64,000 bases of DNA, taken from assembly GCA_022841745.1 (NCBI GenBank), contig JALHQW010000013.1, forward strand, positions 1 to 64,000, given 5' to 3'. Source of the DNA: Saprospiraceae bacterium. GTDB taxonomy: Bacteria; Bacteroidota; Bacteroidia; Chitinophagales; Saprospiraceae. Both the position numbers and the translations under genes were made by a program. A model generated the notes under the pieces. That model made no database searches, was not told where the DNA came from, and worked only from the letters and a program-made list of their open reading frames with translations. This document shows, piece by piece, positions 25,401-34,284 of the stretch (its first letter is position 1; the number at the start of each line of letters is the position of its first letter).

Positions 25401-25852
25401 TCAAGAGCTTCGCAAATGTGACCACTGCCGAATTGTTTTCCGAAGGGGAACTTAAAAAAGCTAAACAGCTGACGGCCAATCATTTGGAAACGACAATTCT
25501 CCTGAGCGGGGCTGATGGGAAGTATAATTTGGGGCAATTGCCTGTGCAGGCACAGTTCGCTCCCGTGCATTGCATCGCCGTGCTGGATGCAGACAAGGAC
25601 GGGCAAGCGGATTTGCTCCTACTCGGCAACGACCGCCACCTGAAGCTCCGCCTTGGCATGGCAAGCGCCAATCATGGGGTGCTGCTGCGTGGGGATGGGA
25701 AGGGGCAGTTCCGCTATTTGCCGCAGGCACAATCAGGCTTGCAGGTGCGGGCGGATGTGCGCTGCGTGGCGCAGTTGGGGAATGTCGTTTTTATGGGCGT
25801 GAACGGGCGGGACATGCAAGCTTTTAGGTTTGCTTCAAACAAAGGTAGATAG
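22463..25852 (+). CDS. Large VCBS/FG-GAP plus ASPIC/UnbV lipoprotein
   Basis: 1129 aa from the ATG at 22463 (MTKPCYIAAAILLFCLLIFSC, a proper lipoprotein signal; the TTG 21 nt earlier only adds MFPFKQT). A first propeller (about 65-500) carries DFNNDGWLD, DINGDGKLD, DYDRDGDLD, DLNADGWPD, DLNHDGLPD, DYDNDGQRD and DLDKDGDLD. An ASPIC/UnbV domain follows (about 520-600: GLGAKVAVFAGGKQFF, LHFGLGKTP, INWPTGKQE). A second propeller (about 660-1060) shows DLNGDGLED, DADGDGDLD, DVNGDGHPD, DLNQDGKQD, DLNKDGRPD and DADKDGQAD. Such proteins are frequent partners of SusC/SusD loci in Bacteroidota; the ligand is unknown. At about residues 167-179 a palindromic DNA element is inserted in frame. Confidence 0.88.
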   Translation: MTKPCYIAAAILLFCLLIFSCKNEEPSNLPSDGQADSLTLFQLLPPEKTGIDFINQLDEGPNTNILMYEYFYNGGGVATGDFNNDGWLDLYFTSSMGDCKLYLNEGKGGLTFRDVTGQSGAGGRPGPWKTGVNVVDINGDGKLDIYLCYSGALPDEKRKNQLFINSTPTPPSGGRGAGATFQERAAEFGLDSPGHSNQSYFLDYDRDGDLDMLLLQHNPKNLPMLNEAQTAAQLKASSPTMGLRLFRQENGKFADMTEKTGISCSELSYGLGLAISDLNADGWPDFYVSNDYNVPDYLYMNNGDGTFTNKLREAINHTSQFSMGSDVADLNHDGLPDLITLDMLPEDNARQKLLLAPDNYGKFDLNVRSGFYYQFMRNMLQLNNGDGTFSEVGQLAGISNTDWSWSALAADYDNDGQRDLYITNGYHRDYTNLDFIAYLDNFVQKKGRLQREDVLEIIKNMPASNVTNYFFRGNGELHFDNITNACGMGQPSNSNGAVYADLDKDGDLDLIVNNINKPAFIYENTVDKKAGNYLQVSLKGEGMNTQGLGAKVAVFAGGKQFFAEQNPARGYLSAVSPILHFGLGKTPTIDSFIINWPTGKQEKRKDITINSTIILEEKNAQLAKPIKANYAPLFTPINSPINYTNPPTTSRDFDRQKLLIGELSTHGPCMSKGDLNGDGLEDLFIGGAAGQAASLYFQEKNGQFTKANIPAFEADKASEDADAALFDADGDGDLDIYVASGGYHRFQPDDAALQDRLYLNDGPKGASKGAFTKSPNALPKATASKGCVAVGDVNGDGHPDLFVGGRVVPGRYPEAPASYLLVNDGKGVFAEQTRALAPELAQPGMVCDAVWVDLNQDGKQDLVTVGEWMPVAAYLNEGGKLRPATEQVFGKAYNGLWNCIEVADLNKDGRPDFIVGNLGTNTQLRASETEPAELYYADFDENGAVDPILCTYIQGKSYPYLTRDELVQQLPKFKKRFTDFKSFANVTTAELFSEGELKKAKQLTANHLETTILLSGADGKYNLGQLPVQAQFAPVHCIAVLDADKDGQADLLLLGNDRHLKLRLGMASANHGVLLRGDGKGQFRYLPQAQSGLQVRADVRCVAQLGNVVFMGVNGRDMQAFRFASNKGR
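22961..22999. repeat. GC-rich palindromic element inserted in frame in the VCBS/ASPIC gene
   Basis: CCCCC-TTCA-GGGGG at 22970-22983, followed by TCGGGGGGCTGGGG. It encodes TPTPPSGGRGAGA between FINS and TFQERAAEFGL; comparable proteins read directly from the turn into TF.ERA. This G/C hairpin type recurs between genes in many Bacteroidota genomes. The insertion adds a multiple of three bases and keeps the gene open. Confidence 0.6.
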
Positions 25853-25869
25853 GCAAAACAAATAGCCAA

Positions 25870-27168
25870 TCATTCAGGATTGGTCGGAAGCAACACCACG
25901 AATTGGCTCCCTTTCCCCAGGGCTGAATTCAATTGAATCTCCCCATTGTGTTTTTGGACGATTTTCTTGCAGAGCGAAAGTCCAAGCCCGGTGCCCATGT
26001 ACTCCTGCGAGCTATGGAGCCGCTTGAAATGCCCAAAAACATAGCTGTGAAACTGTGGTTCGATGCCGATGCCGTTGTCGGTGAAGGTCAGCTTGAGTTG
26101 CCCATCTGTTTGTTCGGCAGTGACGGTGATAGCAGGCTGGGGCGATTTATTGTACTTGATTCCGTTCTGTACCAAGTTTTGGAAAAGCAGGGTCATTTCC
26201 ACATTATTGCAGTGGTAGTCGGGCAGTTCACCATATTGGACAACCGCATTTTTTTCGCCGATTTCAAGCCTTAAATTGTTTACAGCATCCTCCAACAACT
26301 GGCTTAGGCTAAACTGGTCTTTGGTGACGAAGGCATTTTGATTGACGCTCGAAATTTCTAGGATTCCCTGAACGAGGTGGTGCATCTGTTGAGCACCTTT
26401 CTTCGCAAATTCGAGGTTACCCAACAGATTATCGGTATTGCCCCGTTTTATGTCCCTTTCGATGAGGCTAAGAAAACTGGAGATGTTCCTCAGAGGTGAT
26501 TTCAGGTCGTGCGAGGCAATATTGGTGAAGCGTTCAAGTTCCTCCTGCGTTGCCATCAGGGTCTGGTTCTTTTGTTCCAAATCGTAGATGAGCTTTTGTT
26601 TTACCCTATCATACTGCCCGAAAATGCTGTAAATCCATAGCACACTAACATAAACGACCACAAGTTCGTCAAATGGCTGGACTATGATGTCAAACAAGGG
26701 GCCATGTGTTTTCACGTACAAGGTAGATAAGGTGAACAAGGCCAGAACAAGGCCAACAAGAACCATTTGTTTCGTTTTTTGCCCTTGGTACAAGACATAG
26801 GTCACTGTGCTAACACAAAGAAAACAAGCACTCTGGCCGAAATCACCTCCAACGCAAATATTGTTAAAGGTTATCCATACAGGTACTAACAAGGATATAG
26901 CCAATTTCAAAGCCTCATACTTTTGATACCGGAACAGTATATGTGCTACCAAAAATATAGTTGCAAGGGCATAGGTCAACAATCCGTTGATATAGCTGGG
27001 CTGGGTAAAAAATTCGGTGCATCCGTAGGCAAAACAAACGATAGCGGATATTACTGCCGACTTGTTGATTAGCGCCAGCAAGTCAATATCACTGGGCAAA
27101 TTGCGGTCTTCTTGTTGTTGTGCCTTAACACCTGTATCCAATGGTTTTTGATTTTGAATAAACCCCAT
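25870..27168 (-). CDS. Membrane sensor histidine kinase
   Basis: 432 aa. Six to seven hydrophobic segments (about 35-185) form an integral-membrane sensor without a large periplasmic loop. A short coiled coil (about 186-212) leads to the HisKA domain with the phospho-accepting His220 (IASHDLKSPLRN). The HATPase domain shows LLFQNLVQNGIKYNK (N box), FTDNGIGIEPQ (G1) and MGTGLGLSLCKKIVQKHNG (G2). The kinase is complete. No response regulator gene is adjacent, so it is an orphan whose partner lies elsewhere. It ends 17 bp from the convergent VCBS gene and is divergent from the fucosidase gene. Confidence 0.9.
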   Translation of the reverse strand: MGFIQNQKPLDTGVKAQQQEDRNLPSDIDLLALINKSAVISAIVCFAYGCTEFFTQPSYINGLLTYALATIFLVAHILFRYQKYEALKLAISLLVPVWITFNNICVGGDFGQSACFLCVSTVTYVLYQGQKTKQMVLVGLVLALFTLSTLYVKTHGPLFDIIVQPFDELVVVYVSVLWIYSIFGQYDRVKQKLIYDLEQKNQTLMATQEELERFTNIASHDLKSPLRNISSFLSLIERDIKRGNTDNLLGNLEFAKKGAQQMHHLVQGILEISSVNQNAFVTKDQFSLSQLLEDAVNNLRLEIGEKNAVVQYGELPDYHCNNVEMTLLFQNLVQNGIKYNKSPQPAITVTAEQTDGQLKLTFTDNGIGIEPQFHSYVFGHFKRLHSSQEYMGTGLGLSLCKKIVQKHNGEIQLNSALGKGSQFVVLLPTNPE

Positions 27169-27437
27169 CTTAGGTATTTGATTTTAGTGCATTTCAGCAA
27201 TATTTTGCAAGCAATGCGAGAACAGCTCGTTAATTACCCCTTGTCGTGTAGCACCAAAGTTTCCCTCAAAACTGATTTTTTGTGACCTTGTGTTTATTAA
27301 AAATCGGGCGCCACCCAGCCATTTGGGTTTGTGTTACAGAGGGAGCTCTTTTATTTTGGTATGGTCGAATGGAAGTTCGTACCTATAAACAAAAATGCGG
27401 CCAATCGAACATGGAAGGGCTATTGGTCAAAAACGGG

Positions 27438-27466
27438 TTTGAACACAGCGCATATTTTTACCTTCG
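27438..27466 (+). promoter_or_regulatory. Promoter of the fucosidase gene
   Basis: TTTG (27438-27441), 17 nt, TACCTTCG (27459-27466): Bacteroidota consensus with one mismatch, 16 nt before the ATG, implying a very short leader. The rest of the 314-bp gap 27169-27482 shows no gene I can support; a 66-codon frame there has no protein-like features. Confidence 0.55.
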
Positions 27467-27482
27467 CCACAAACTCAACTAA

Positions 27483-28901
27483 ATGTTCCGCCTACTGTTC
27501 CTGCTACTATTTTCATTTTCCAGCTTCCACGCCCTTGCGCAGCAACACCCCTATATACCCGACCCCGACCCGCTCGTGCGACAAAAGCTCGAAGAATGGC
27601 AAGACCTCAAATTCGGCTTCATGATGCACTGGGGCACCTACAGCCAATGGGGTGTGGTGGAGAGCTGGAGCATCTGCAACGAGGACTGGATAGACCGGGG
27701 CGGCGCCGACTACGTGGACTACGTGCAGCGCTATGAGCAATTGCCCAAGACCTTCAACCCCACGCAGTTCGACCCAGAAAAATGGGCTAAAGCGGCCTGG
27801 GCTGCCGGCATGAAATACGTCGTGTTCACCACCAAGCACCACGACGGCTTCTGCATGTTCGACTCCAAGTACACCGACTATAAAATCACGGGGCCGGACT
27901 GCCCATTTCGCACCAACCCAAAGGCCGATGTTGCGAAGCATATCTTCGATGCCTTCCGGCATCGGGGCTTTAAGGCGGGCGCCTATTTCAGCAAGCCCGA
28001 CTGGCACTGCGACGACTACTGGGCGCACGAGTGGGCCACCCCCAACCGCTGCAACAACTACGATGCCCGCAAGTACCCGCAGCGCTGGAAAAACTACGAG
28101 GAATTCACCTATAACCAAATCGAAGAGCTAATGTCCAACTACGGCCCAATGGATATCCTCTGGCTCGACGGCGGTTGGGTGCGCCCCGACAGCACCATCA
28201 ACGACGAGGTGCGCTCCTGGGGTTATGACCTGCCCAAGTGGGGCCAGGCCATTGACATGGGCCGTATCGCCCGCATGGCGAGGAGCCACCAGCCCGGCCT
28301 GCTCGTCGTGGACCGCTCGGTGCATGGCCCCTACGAGAACTACCGCACCCCAGAGCAGCAGGTGCCCAATTCGGTGCCCCCCTACCCTTGGGAGACCTGT
28401 ATGACGATGGCTGGCGGCTGGTCGTACAGCGCCAATGCCGAATACAAGAGCAGCCGCCAGCTCATCCACACGCTGGTGGACATCGTAGCGAAGGGCGGCA
28501 ACTTCCTGCTAAACGTTGGCCCGGGGCCAGATGGCACGATTGACGCCACGGCCTTCCAGCGCCTCGCCGATATTGGCAAATGGATGGACGTGAATGGCGA
28601 GGCGATTTATGGCACCCGGCCATTGGCGCCTTACAAGGAAGGCAAGGTTTGCCTCACGCAGAAAAAGGATGGCAGCCGCCAGTACCTGCTCTACCTCCCC
28701 GATGCCGACGAACAGGAACTGCCTGCCAAGGTTTGGGCCTCGACTTTCTCAACGAAAAACATCAAAACGGTGAAGCTTCTGGGCAGCAACGAGCCGTTGA
28801 AATGGGAAGCCGTGGGCAAAGGGATTGAGGTGGTAGTGCCGGAGAAATTGCGAAAAGGCAGAAAGGGGGAAGTAGCTTGGGTGGTGGAGGTGCTGCAATA
28901 A
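27483..28901 (+). CDS. Alpha-L-fucosidase, glycoside hydrolase family 29
   Basis: 472 aa. A signal peptide (MFRLLFLLLFSFSSFHALAQQ) sends it to the periplasm. The GH29 barrel shows KLEEWQDLKFGFMMHWGTYS at its start, AKAAWAAGMKYVVFTTKHHDGF, and GPMDILWLDGGW, where the Asp in WLDGGW is the family's nucleophile. NFLLNVGPGPDGTID and the C-terminal beta domain follow. It releases alpha-L-fucose from glycans by a retaining mechanism. Length and motif order are normal and the gene looks intact. It is monocistronic, with its own promoter and a hairpin downstream. The nearest SusCD pair lies about 7 kb upstream. Confidence 0.92.
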   Translation: MFRLLFLLLFSFSSFHALAQQHPYIPDPDPLVRQKLEEWQDLKFGFMMHWGTYSQWGVVESWSICNEDWIDRGGADYVDYVQRYEQLPKTFNPTQFDPEKWAKAAWAAGMKYVVFTTKHHDGFCMFDSKYTDYKITGPDCPFRTNPKADVAKHIFDAFRHRGFKAGAYFSKPDWHCDDYWAHEWATPNRCNNYDARKYPQRWKNYEEFTYNQIEELMSNYGPMDILWLDGGWVRPDSTINDEVRSWGYDLPKWGQAIDMGRIARMARSHQPGLLVVDRSVHGPYENYRTPEQQVPNSVPPYPWETCMTMAGGWSYSANAEYKSSRQLIHTLVDIVAKGGNFLLNVGPGPDGTIDATAFQRLADIGKWMDVNGEAIYGTRPLAPYKEGKVCLTQKKDGSRQYLLYLPDADEQELPAKVWASTFSTKNIKTVKLLGSNEPLKWEAVGKGIEVVVPEKLRKGRKGEVAWVVEVLQ

Positions 28902-28978
28902 CCCAAAAAAATACTGGTCTTCTTTATTGGCAGCTATGTTTAAAAATTGATGCACGCATTTTGCCAAACACCCTGCGC

Positions 28979-29040
28979 CTTTCGAGAGGAGGGGTTATCG
29001 AACCCCGGCGTTTTGGAGCACCGGGGTTTGACAACCCCTC
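28979..29040. repeat. Imperfect GC-rich palindrome, relative of the 58517-58600 element
   Basis: TTCGAGAGGAGGGGTTATC...AACCCCGG on the left mirrors CCGGGGTTTGACAACCCCTC-CTTTCGG on the right around a 10-nt loop. It lies between the ends of convergent genes (28901 and 29106), so it may work as a two-way terminator. It is a diverged copy of the perfect palindrome at 58517-58600. Confidence 0.7.
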
Positions 29041-29105
29041 CTTTCGGAGAACCGATGCTTGAACAGCCTATCGTCGCTTTATTTTAAGCTAAAAAAATTA
29101 CCGCC

Positions 29106-32100
29106 TCAATCTCCTTTTTTCAGCTCCTTCCTCATTTTGCGATACATCTTCAAATCAGCCCTGTACTGTTCGGGGATGCCCCGTTGTTTATAAAACTGCT
29201 TTTTGCGCAGCCGGAATTTGAATTTATTCTTGCCGTTTTCATCGGTGATGACTTCGAGGTATATTCTCCTTTTGATGGCCACATAGCCCCTTTTTGGGGG
29301 AATAACCAAACCCTTGTTTTTCTTTAAATTATCGAGCGGCACGGTGACCCATATATTCGTGTTCGGGCCATAGCTATAGGTGCCCTCCACGAACATATTG
29401 ACGGCGCTGGACTGGATTTCCATCAGGGGTATTTCAATATCCGTTCCCCTGATGCGTAGGTTGTTTTGTATGGGTGCAAAACGGAGGTACTCAAAACGTT
29501 TTTTCATGCCGATTTTGGCGGCCAATTCATCGAGGGGCGCAAATCCCTTTATAGCAATATCGCTCAGTTCAAAATCAAGCTTTCCGCTAGTTTCCGATGG
29601 GACAAGCGCCTTTCCACCTGCGGCGATTGCGCCTGTAATATCAAGGTTCAAACTGGCCTGGCCTGATAGTGTATCTATGTCTTTAAAAGAAGGGATGTCA
29701 AGGTAATCAAGGCTCTCTAATAATAGCGCCACATTCAATTTATCCGTCTGGAATTGGCCGGTAAAAGGAGTGGCCTGCATTTGCCCCAAATCGCAACTGC
29801 CCTGAAAGCTGACGCTACCGTCGTGGAACCGGAAGCCCGTCTTATCCAATACCATTGTGGATGAATCCTTTAAGCTGATGCCGGTTTGAACATCGTAGAG
29901 CGTCATTTTTTTTGAATAGATGAACGTGTCCAAATACATGCATATATCTGGGTTAAAACTGCTCAGTATGCCTTTTACGGTATTTTTTAACCCAATCATT
30001 TTTTTTTCTGGTTTTTCATTGTTCGCTGGAGTCAAGAGCTTACGCAACTGCGCCCACCTTATCTTAGTGGAAGTAATATTTACTGATGTTTTAACGTCTT
30101 TGCCAGTTTTACCCACCACGAGTTCGCTAAGGTTTTCAATATTTCCTGCTAATTCGATTTTTTGGTGAATGGAGTCTTTGTTCATATATCCATAAAAATC
30201 GGCATTGTCTTCATGAAGCGAAAGGTTGATTTCAGTGATGGGAAAACTTACATCCCCCTGTTTATAGTAAACTTCGCTGTTTAATAAATTAAAAGTCGCA
30301 TCGCCACTGCTTAATAGCTCTTCAAAATTGCGGACATTTCCTTCATATTTCAATTCTGCGGTAAACTGGCCTTTGCTGAAAAAGAACCTATCTGTTTTAA
30401 AAAACTGATTGAACAGGGCCGGGTCGCCATTTAGCAGCAGCTTGGTTTTTATGGCATTGCCGATTTTTAAATCTTCAACATCCATTAAATGGCTGTACTC
30501 GGCAGGCGAATAATATACCTTGCCAAAAAGGGTTTTCCCCCTGTCCACCTGAAAAACAATTTCACCCGTTGAAGTGCTGGGTATCAGCCCTTTTTGGTCG
30601 TCCAATACGCCTTTATGTTTGATATCCAAGCTCACATTATCGGGCAGTTCGTCCATATTGGCGAGCAGTTTAACCTTGAAATAATCGAACGGTGGAAGCA
30701 ATTTTGCGAGGTTTAAATTCTTGGCATGCAGTTCAAAATTAAATGGCGTGATATCCTCTTCAATGATGTTAAAAAATGCCTTAAGGCTCACCTGCCCTTC
30801 TTCGTATTTAAAGCTGGTTTTTTCCAAAACCAAGGTATTTTCATCCTCGAAATGAACGCCCGTTCTGAACTTGCGAAGCTCTATTAAATCGAAATATTCA
30901 AGTGTATCAACAGACACCGTGATGCGGGGCTGGAACTGGTATTGTATTCCCCGAACCGTTTTCTTCATAGATCGCTTTTTTTGCTGTTCATCCTTGGGCT
31001 TATCGTTATCCAAGTAGCCGTTTTCCCCAAACAAGTTCACGAAATCCGTCCAGCTCAGTTTTGGGGCAGTAAAATTTGCCTCGCTGGTAGAGCGCCCTTC
31101 CAAGGCGAAAAGCAGGGCTTTCATGTTCGTCAGGCCGCCATCAATCAGGAACTCGTGCCCGTTTTCGAGGGTACTGCTGAGGATGGAAAAATTGGCATCG
31201 CCTTGCTTTTTGGCGAGCACCATCTGCGCAAAAGGGAAGCTCGTGTTGGAGGGTTTATAGACGACGGAAAAATGCTTTAATGCCAATTTGGCCTCGCTGT
31301 TTACTATTATCTCTTGCAAATCCCTCATGGAACCCTCCACAATTGCATCCAAGTCAAACTTGCCCCTTTTGAAAAAGAACTTGTCGTTTTTCAGCCATTT
31401 GCTAATGCCAGCCGGTTTGCCTTTTACATTCACGGCTGTTTTCAATCGTGCACCTGCTTTTGGGGTATTGGTAATTAATACTGCTGGCGCTTTAATCAAG
31501 AAATCATCGTATAGCGTATTGACGTTATTCAGTGCAATACGCAAGTTTTTGCCATCTTCCTTATCTGCTCGCTCGTCATCGTATAAGCGATTGGTGAACC
31601 GTCCTTCCAGCGTTACTTGCTCAAATTTAAAACCCTTTGCCGTCGCCATATTTTCCTCCTCCATTCGGAAATCTATATTGATCAAAATTGGTTCATCCGG
31701 CTTGAAATAGCTGGAAATAGTGGTCATTGAATAGAAAGGCTTCTCGATATAATAAGGCGATATTTTTTCCTGCAAATCCACTGGCAACAAGGGCATGCAC
31801 TGGCTCCATACTGTATTATTATTTTCCAAAACCAGCTTGGTCTGTTGCTGTTTTTTGGTGTCATAATTTCCACCAAAAACAAATACTTGCTCATTAATGG
31901 CTAGCGGAAATGGCTCAAATTTTATATTCCCATCCTCGATATCCAAATTCAGTTTGCCAGCCAGTTGGCTATTGGGAATAAACGACCCATTTGCTTTTTT
32001 GAAAGCCAGTTCCTCCATGCATATCGCCATATCAATCTTGGCGGCCAGGCCGTTGTCTTTTTTGTGCAAAATGGCGGCGAGGTCATCCAAGGCTGCATGG

Positions 32101-32678
32101 ATACTGGTGGTTTTTATGGTATCTGTAAAGTCAAATTTCACGTTGGTAAACCTGACCTTAACATCATCTGTCAGTACCTTTATAAAGCTGGACTTACGGG
32201 TTTCCCCATCGTCCGTTTTCTTGGCAAGAAAGCTTTTCAAATTGCTGTACCCGCCCTCGTCCTTGAACAGGGTTATTCGCCCATCTTTTAAATCAACGGA
32301 CTGGATTTCAAGCTCTTTTGACCGCCATGCTTTGAGGGAAGCTGCAAGTGTCAATTCATTGAGCTGCAAAATTGGCGTGGCGTGCCTGTCGAACTCGGCA
32401 TCCATCAAGGATACATTTTTGACGGAAATCGTGGCCGCAGGAAAATGCCTGAAAAGGCTGATATCTGCCGATTGGAAAGAAAGGGAGCCGTCGTTGAGGA
32501 AAGCAACGTGGCTGAAAACCTTGGTTTTATTGGATTTTAGGTAAATGTTGATGCCAACCAGGAACAACCCAAGCAGCAATACAAAAGCCAGCAGCGCCTT
32601 AAACAACACAAGCAAAAGCCTACGTGCCACGTTGGCTTTTTTGCGCTGCTTTGTATTTGTCATTGCCGTTTCACTCAT
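29106..32678 (-). CDS. AsmA-family protein, large inner-membrane-anchored periplasmic protein
   Basis: 1190 aa. A short basic N-terminus and one membrane helix (about 19-45: LLLVLFKALLAFVLLLGLFLV) are followed by a long beta-rich periplasmic body with AsmA-type repeats, such as KNVSLMDAEFDRHATPILQ, LTLAASLKAWRSKELEIQSV and DLKDGRITLF. The AsmA-like C-terminal region near 1000-1130 contains GKLDFELSDIAIKGFAPLDE and NLRIRGTDIEIPLMEI. AsmA/TamB/YhdP relatives form bridge-like proteins that move phospholipids to the outer membrane; that role is extrapolated. It ends in a Lys/Arg-rich tail. The gene stands alone, with a TACTTTTG -7 element about 110 nt upstream (32795-32788). Confidence 0.8.
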   Translation of the reverse strand: MSETAMTNTKQRKKANVARRLLLVLFKALLAFVLLLGLFLVGINIYLKSNKTKVFSHVAFLNDGSLSFQSADISLFRHFPAATISVKNVSLMDAEFDRHATPILQLNELTLAASLKAWRSKELEIQSVDLKDGRITLFKDEGGYSNLKSFLAKKTDDGETRKSSFIKVLTDDVKVRFTNVKFDFTDTIKTTSIHAALDDLAAILHKKDNGLAAKIDMAICMEELAFKKANGSFIPNSQLAGKLNLDIEDGNIKFEPFPLAINEQVFVFGGNYDTKKQQQTKLVLENNNTVWSQCMPLLPVDLQEKISPYYIEKPFYSMTTISSYFKPDEPILINIDFRMEEENMATAKGFKFEQVTLEGRFTNRLYDDERADKEDGKNLRIALNNVNTLYDDFLIKAPAVLITNTPKAGARLKTAVNVKGKPAGISKWLKNDKFFFKRGKFDLDAIVEGSMRDLQEIIVNSEAKLALKHFSVVYKPSNTSFPFAQMVLAKKQGDANFSILSSTLENGHEFLIDGGLTNMKALLFALEGRSTSEANFTAPKLSWTDFVNLFGENGYLDNDKPKDEQQKKRSMKKTVRGIQYQFQPRITVSVDTLEYFDLIELRKFRTGVHFEDENTLVLEKTSFKYEEGQVSLKAFFNIIEEDITPFNFELHAKNLNLAKLLPPFDYFKVKLLANMDELPDNVSLDIKHKGVLDDQKGLIPSTSTGEIVFQVDRGKTLFGKVYYSPAEYSHLMDVEDLKIGNAIKTKLLLNGDPALFNQFFKTDRFFFSKGQFTAELKYEGNVRNFEELLSSGDATFNLLNSEVYYKQGDVSFPITEINLSLHEDNADFYGYMNKDSIHQKIELAGNIENLSELVVGKTGKDVKTSVNITSTKIRWAQLRKLLTPANNEKPEKKMIGLKNTVKGILSSFNPDICMYLDTFIYSKKMTLYDVQTGISLKDSSTMVLDKTGFRFHDGSVSFQGSCDLGQMQATPFTGQFQTDKLNVALLLESLDYLDIPSFKDIDTLSGQASLNLDITGAIAAGGKALVPSETSGKLDFELSDIAIKGFAPLDELAAKIGMKKRFEYLRFAPIQNNLRIRGTDIEIPLMEIQSSAVNMFVEGTYSYGPNTNIWVTVPLDNLKKNKGLVIPPKRGYVAIKRRIYLEVITDENGKNKFKFRLRKKQFYKQRGIPEQYRADLKMYRKMRKELKKGD

Positions 32679-32870
32679 TGCGAAGCACAGGGTTGTTTGA
32701 TTAGCATTGGCCGCAGCGTCTTGCCAATTTGTACCACTTCATTATGATTCAAATGCCAAGGCCAATACTTTGTTCAATAATGGACTCCAAAAGTACGGTT
32801 TAAATTTTTCGCTGATGAAGTCATTCGGCGAAATTCGGGGAAGCCCTAAGTAGGTTCCTCGAAATGGCTG

Positions 32871-34052
32871 TTATGCCGACTTTGGGCCAACCGCCTTGAT
32901 GAAAACCATGAAATATAGCATTATTAAAACTGCGGCGAACCCTGATATCAAGAAAATGGCATTTGAACCATATTTAAACCAAATGAACCCTGCCATCGAG
33001 CTTGACAACATGGCGCAGATACTCTGAAATCCTGTATAAGTCCCTATTGCAGTTGCTGTATCCTTTTTGTCAGAAATATTGCTAATCCATGCTTTTGAAA
33101 CCCCCTCTGTGGCAGCAGCATATAGGCCATAGAGGAAAAACATGCCCGCAACGGCATAGATATTAGTGCTAAAACTCATGCCGAAATAAACAATGGAAAA
33201 TAAGCACAAACCAAATGCAAATATCCTTTTTAGGCCAATCTTATCAGCCAGTATGCCCAGCGGCAAAGCGAACAGGGCATAAACGAAGTTATAAAAAATA
33301 TAAACACCGATGACAGCCGTATCATCCAACCCGATTTGTTTTGCCTTCAACAAAAGGAAAACATCGGAGCTGTTAAAAAGGGCGAAAGCCAACAGCCCAA
33401 CCACTAATTGCCTGTAGGTGGCTGGACTGGATTTCCAATAACCAAGAAATGAAAAAAAGGAAACTGCTTTTATAACTTCCGCTGGCTTGCTATCCTTGTC
33501 TTTCAAATAAAAAGAGGCAACAACGGCAAGCAGTCCAGGAAGGAAGGCCAGAAGAAAAAGTACCTTATACTCCCCAGGATGGTAGTACAAATATAGCAAG
33601 GCAATGGCAGGCCCTATCACGGCACCCAGCGTATCCATCGAACGGTGGAAGCCAAATATTTTTCCTTTGGTGGCAGGTGTAGCTTCATCGGAGAGGATGG
33701 CATCCCTTGCGCCGGTTCTAATCCCTTTCCCAAGCCTATCAATGGTTCTGGCCATAAAAACCCAAAGCGGATAGACGAAAATAGCCAACAATGGCTTTGA
33801 AATGGCACTCAAGGCATAGCCAATGCGCACGAAAGGGACTCGTTTGCCGGAGCTGTCGGATAATTTCCCAAAATATCCCTTGCTCAGCCCTGCCGTTGCC
33901 TCCACAAACCCCTCCAAAACCCCAATCAAAAGAATAGAGAATCCAATGGACTTCAAATATATTGGCATGATGGGATATAGCATTTCGCTTGCTGCATCCG
34001 TGAACAAGCTTATCAATGACAGAATCCATACGGTTCGTGTGATGTTTTTCAA
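32871..34052 (-). CDS. Major facilitator superfamily transporter
   Basis: 393 aa with about 12 membrane helices. The loop between helices 2 and 3 reads GYFGKLSDSSGKRVPFVRIG (G-x3-D-x2-G-x-R/K-like MFS motif A), and MARTIDRLGKGIRTGARDAI follows helix 4. The second half repeats the motif as GILADKIGLKRIFAFG. The layout matches bacterial MFS drug/metabolite exporters, but the substrate is not predictable. The start is TTG (MKNITRTVWIL). It is transcribed alone, divergent from the DUF1080 gene. Confidence 0.88.
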   Translation of the reverse strand: MKNITRTVWILSLISLFTDAASEMLYPIMPIYLKSIGFSILLIGVLEGFVEATAGLSKGYFGKLSDSSGKRVPFVRIGYALSAISKPLLAIFVYPLWVFMARTIDRLGKGIRTGARDAILSDEATPATKGKIFGFHRSMDTLGAVIGPAIALLYLYYHPGEYKVLFLLAFLPGLLAVVASFYLKDKDSKPAEVIKAVSFFSFLGYWKSSPATYRQLVVGLLAFALFNSSDVFLLLKAKQIGLDDTAVIGVYIFYNFVYALFALPLGILADKIGLKRIFAFGLCLFSIVYFGMSFSTNIYAVAGMFFLYGLYAAATEGVSKAWISNISDKKDTATAIGTYTGFQSICAMLSSSMAGFIWFKYGSNAIFLISGFAAVLIMLYFMVFIKAVGPKSA

Positions 34053-34209
34053 TGGCGGAAAATCTTTAGCGGGTTAACGACTTCAGTTTGTAAATGCTAC
34101 AAAACATCCAAATATAACTATTTCTAAGGGTGAAGGTAGTCTATGGTTTCGAGGTGGGCCTTTCGAGGTTAAAACTACCTGCGAATGCGGGGTGATATCG
34201 AAATCCGAT

Positions 34210-34232
34210 TACCTTTGGTTCCTTTAACTTTG
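34210..34232 (+). promoter_or_regulatory. Two -7 elements before the DUF1080 gene
   Basis: TACCTTTG (34210-34217) and TAACTTTG (34225-34232) are both perfect TAnnTTTG elements, 53-75 nt before the ATG at 34285. Neither has a TTG at the right -33 distance. The remaining divergent gap 34053-34284 holds nothing else recognisable. Confidence 0.4.
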
Positions 34233-34284
34233 AATTCGTATAAGCGCTTCCTCAGCGATAAATTTCATCCAAAAAAATTGAAAA

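Noticed and set aside
27282-27482. 66-codon open frame before the fucosidase gene
   Set aside because: It overlaps the fucosidase promoter and shows no protein features.
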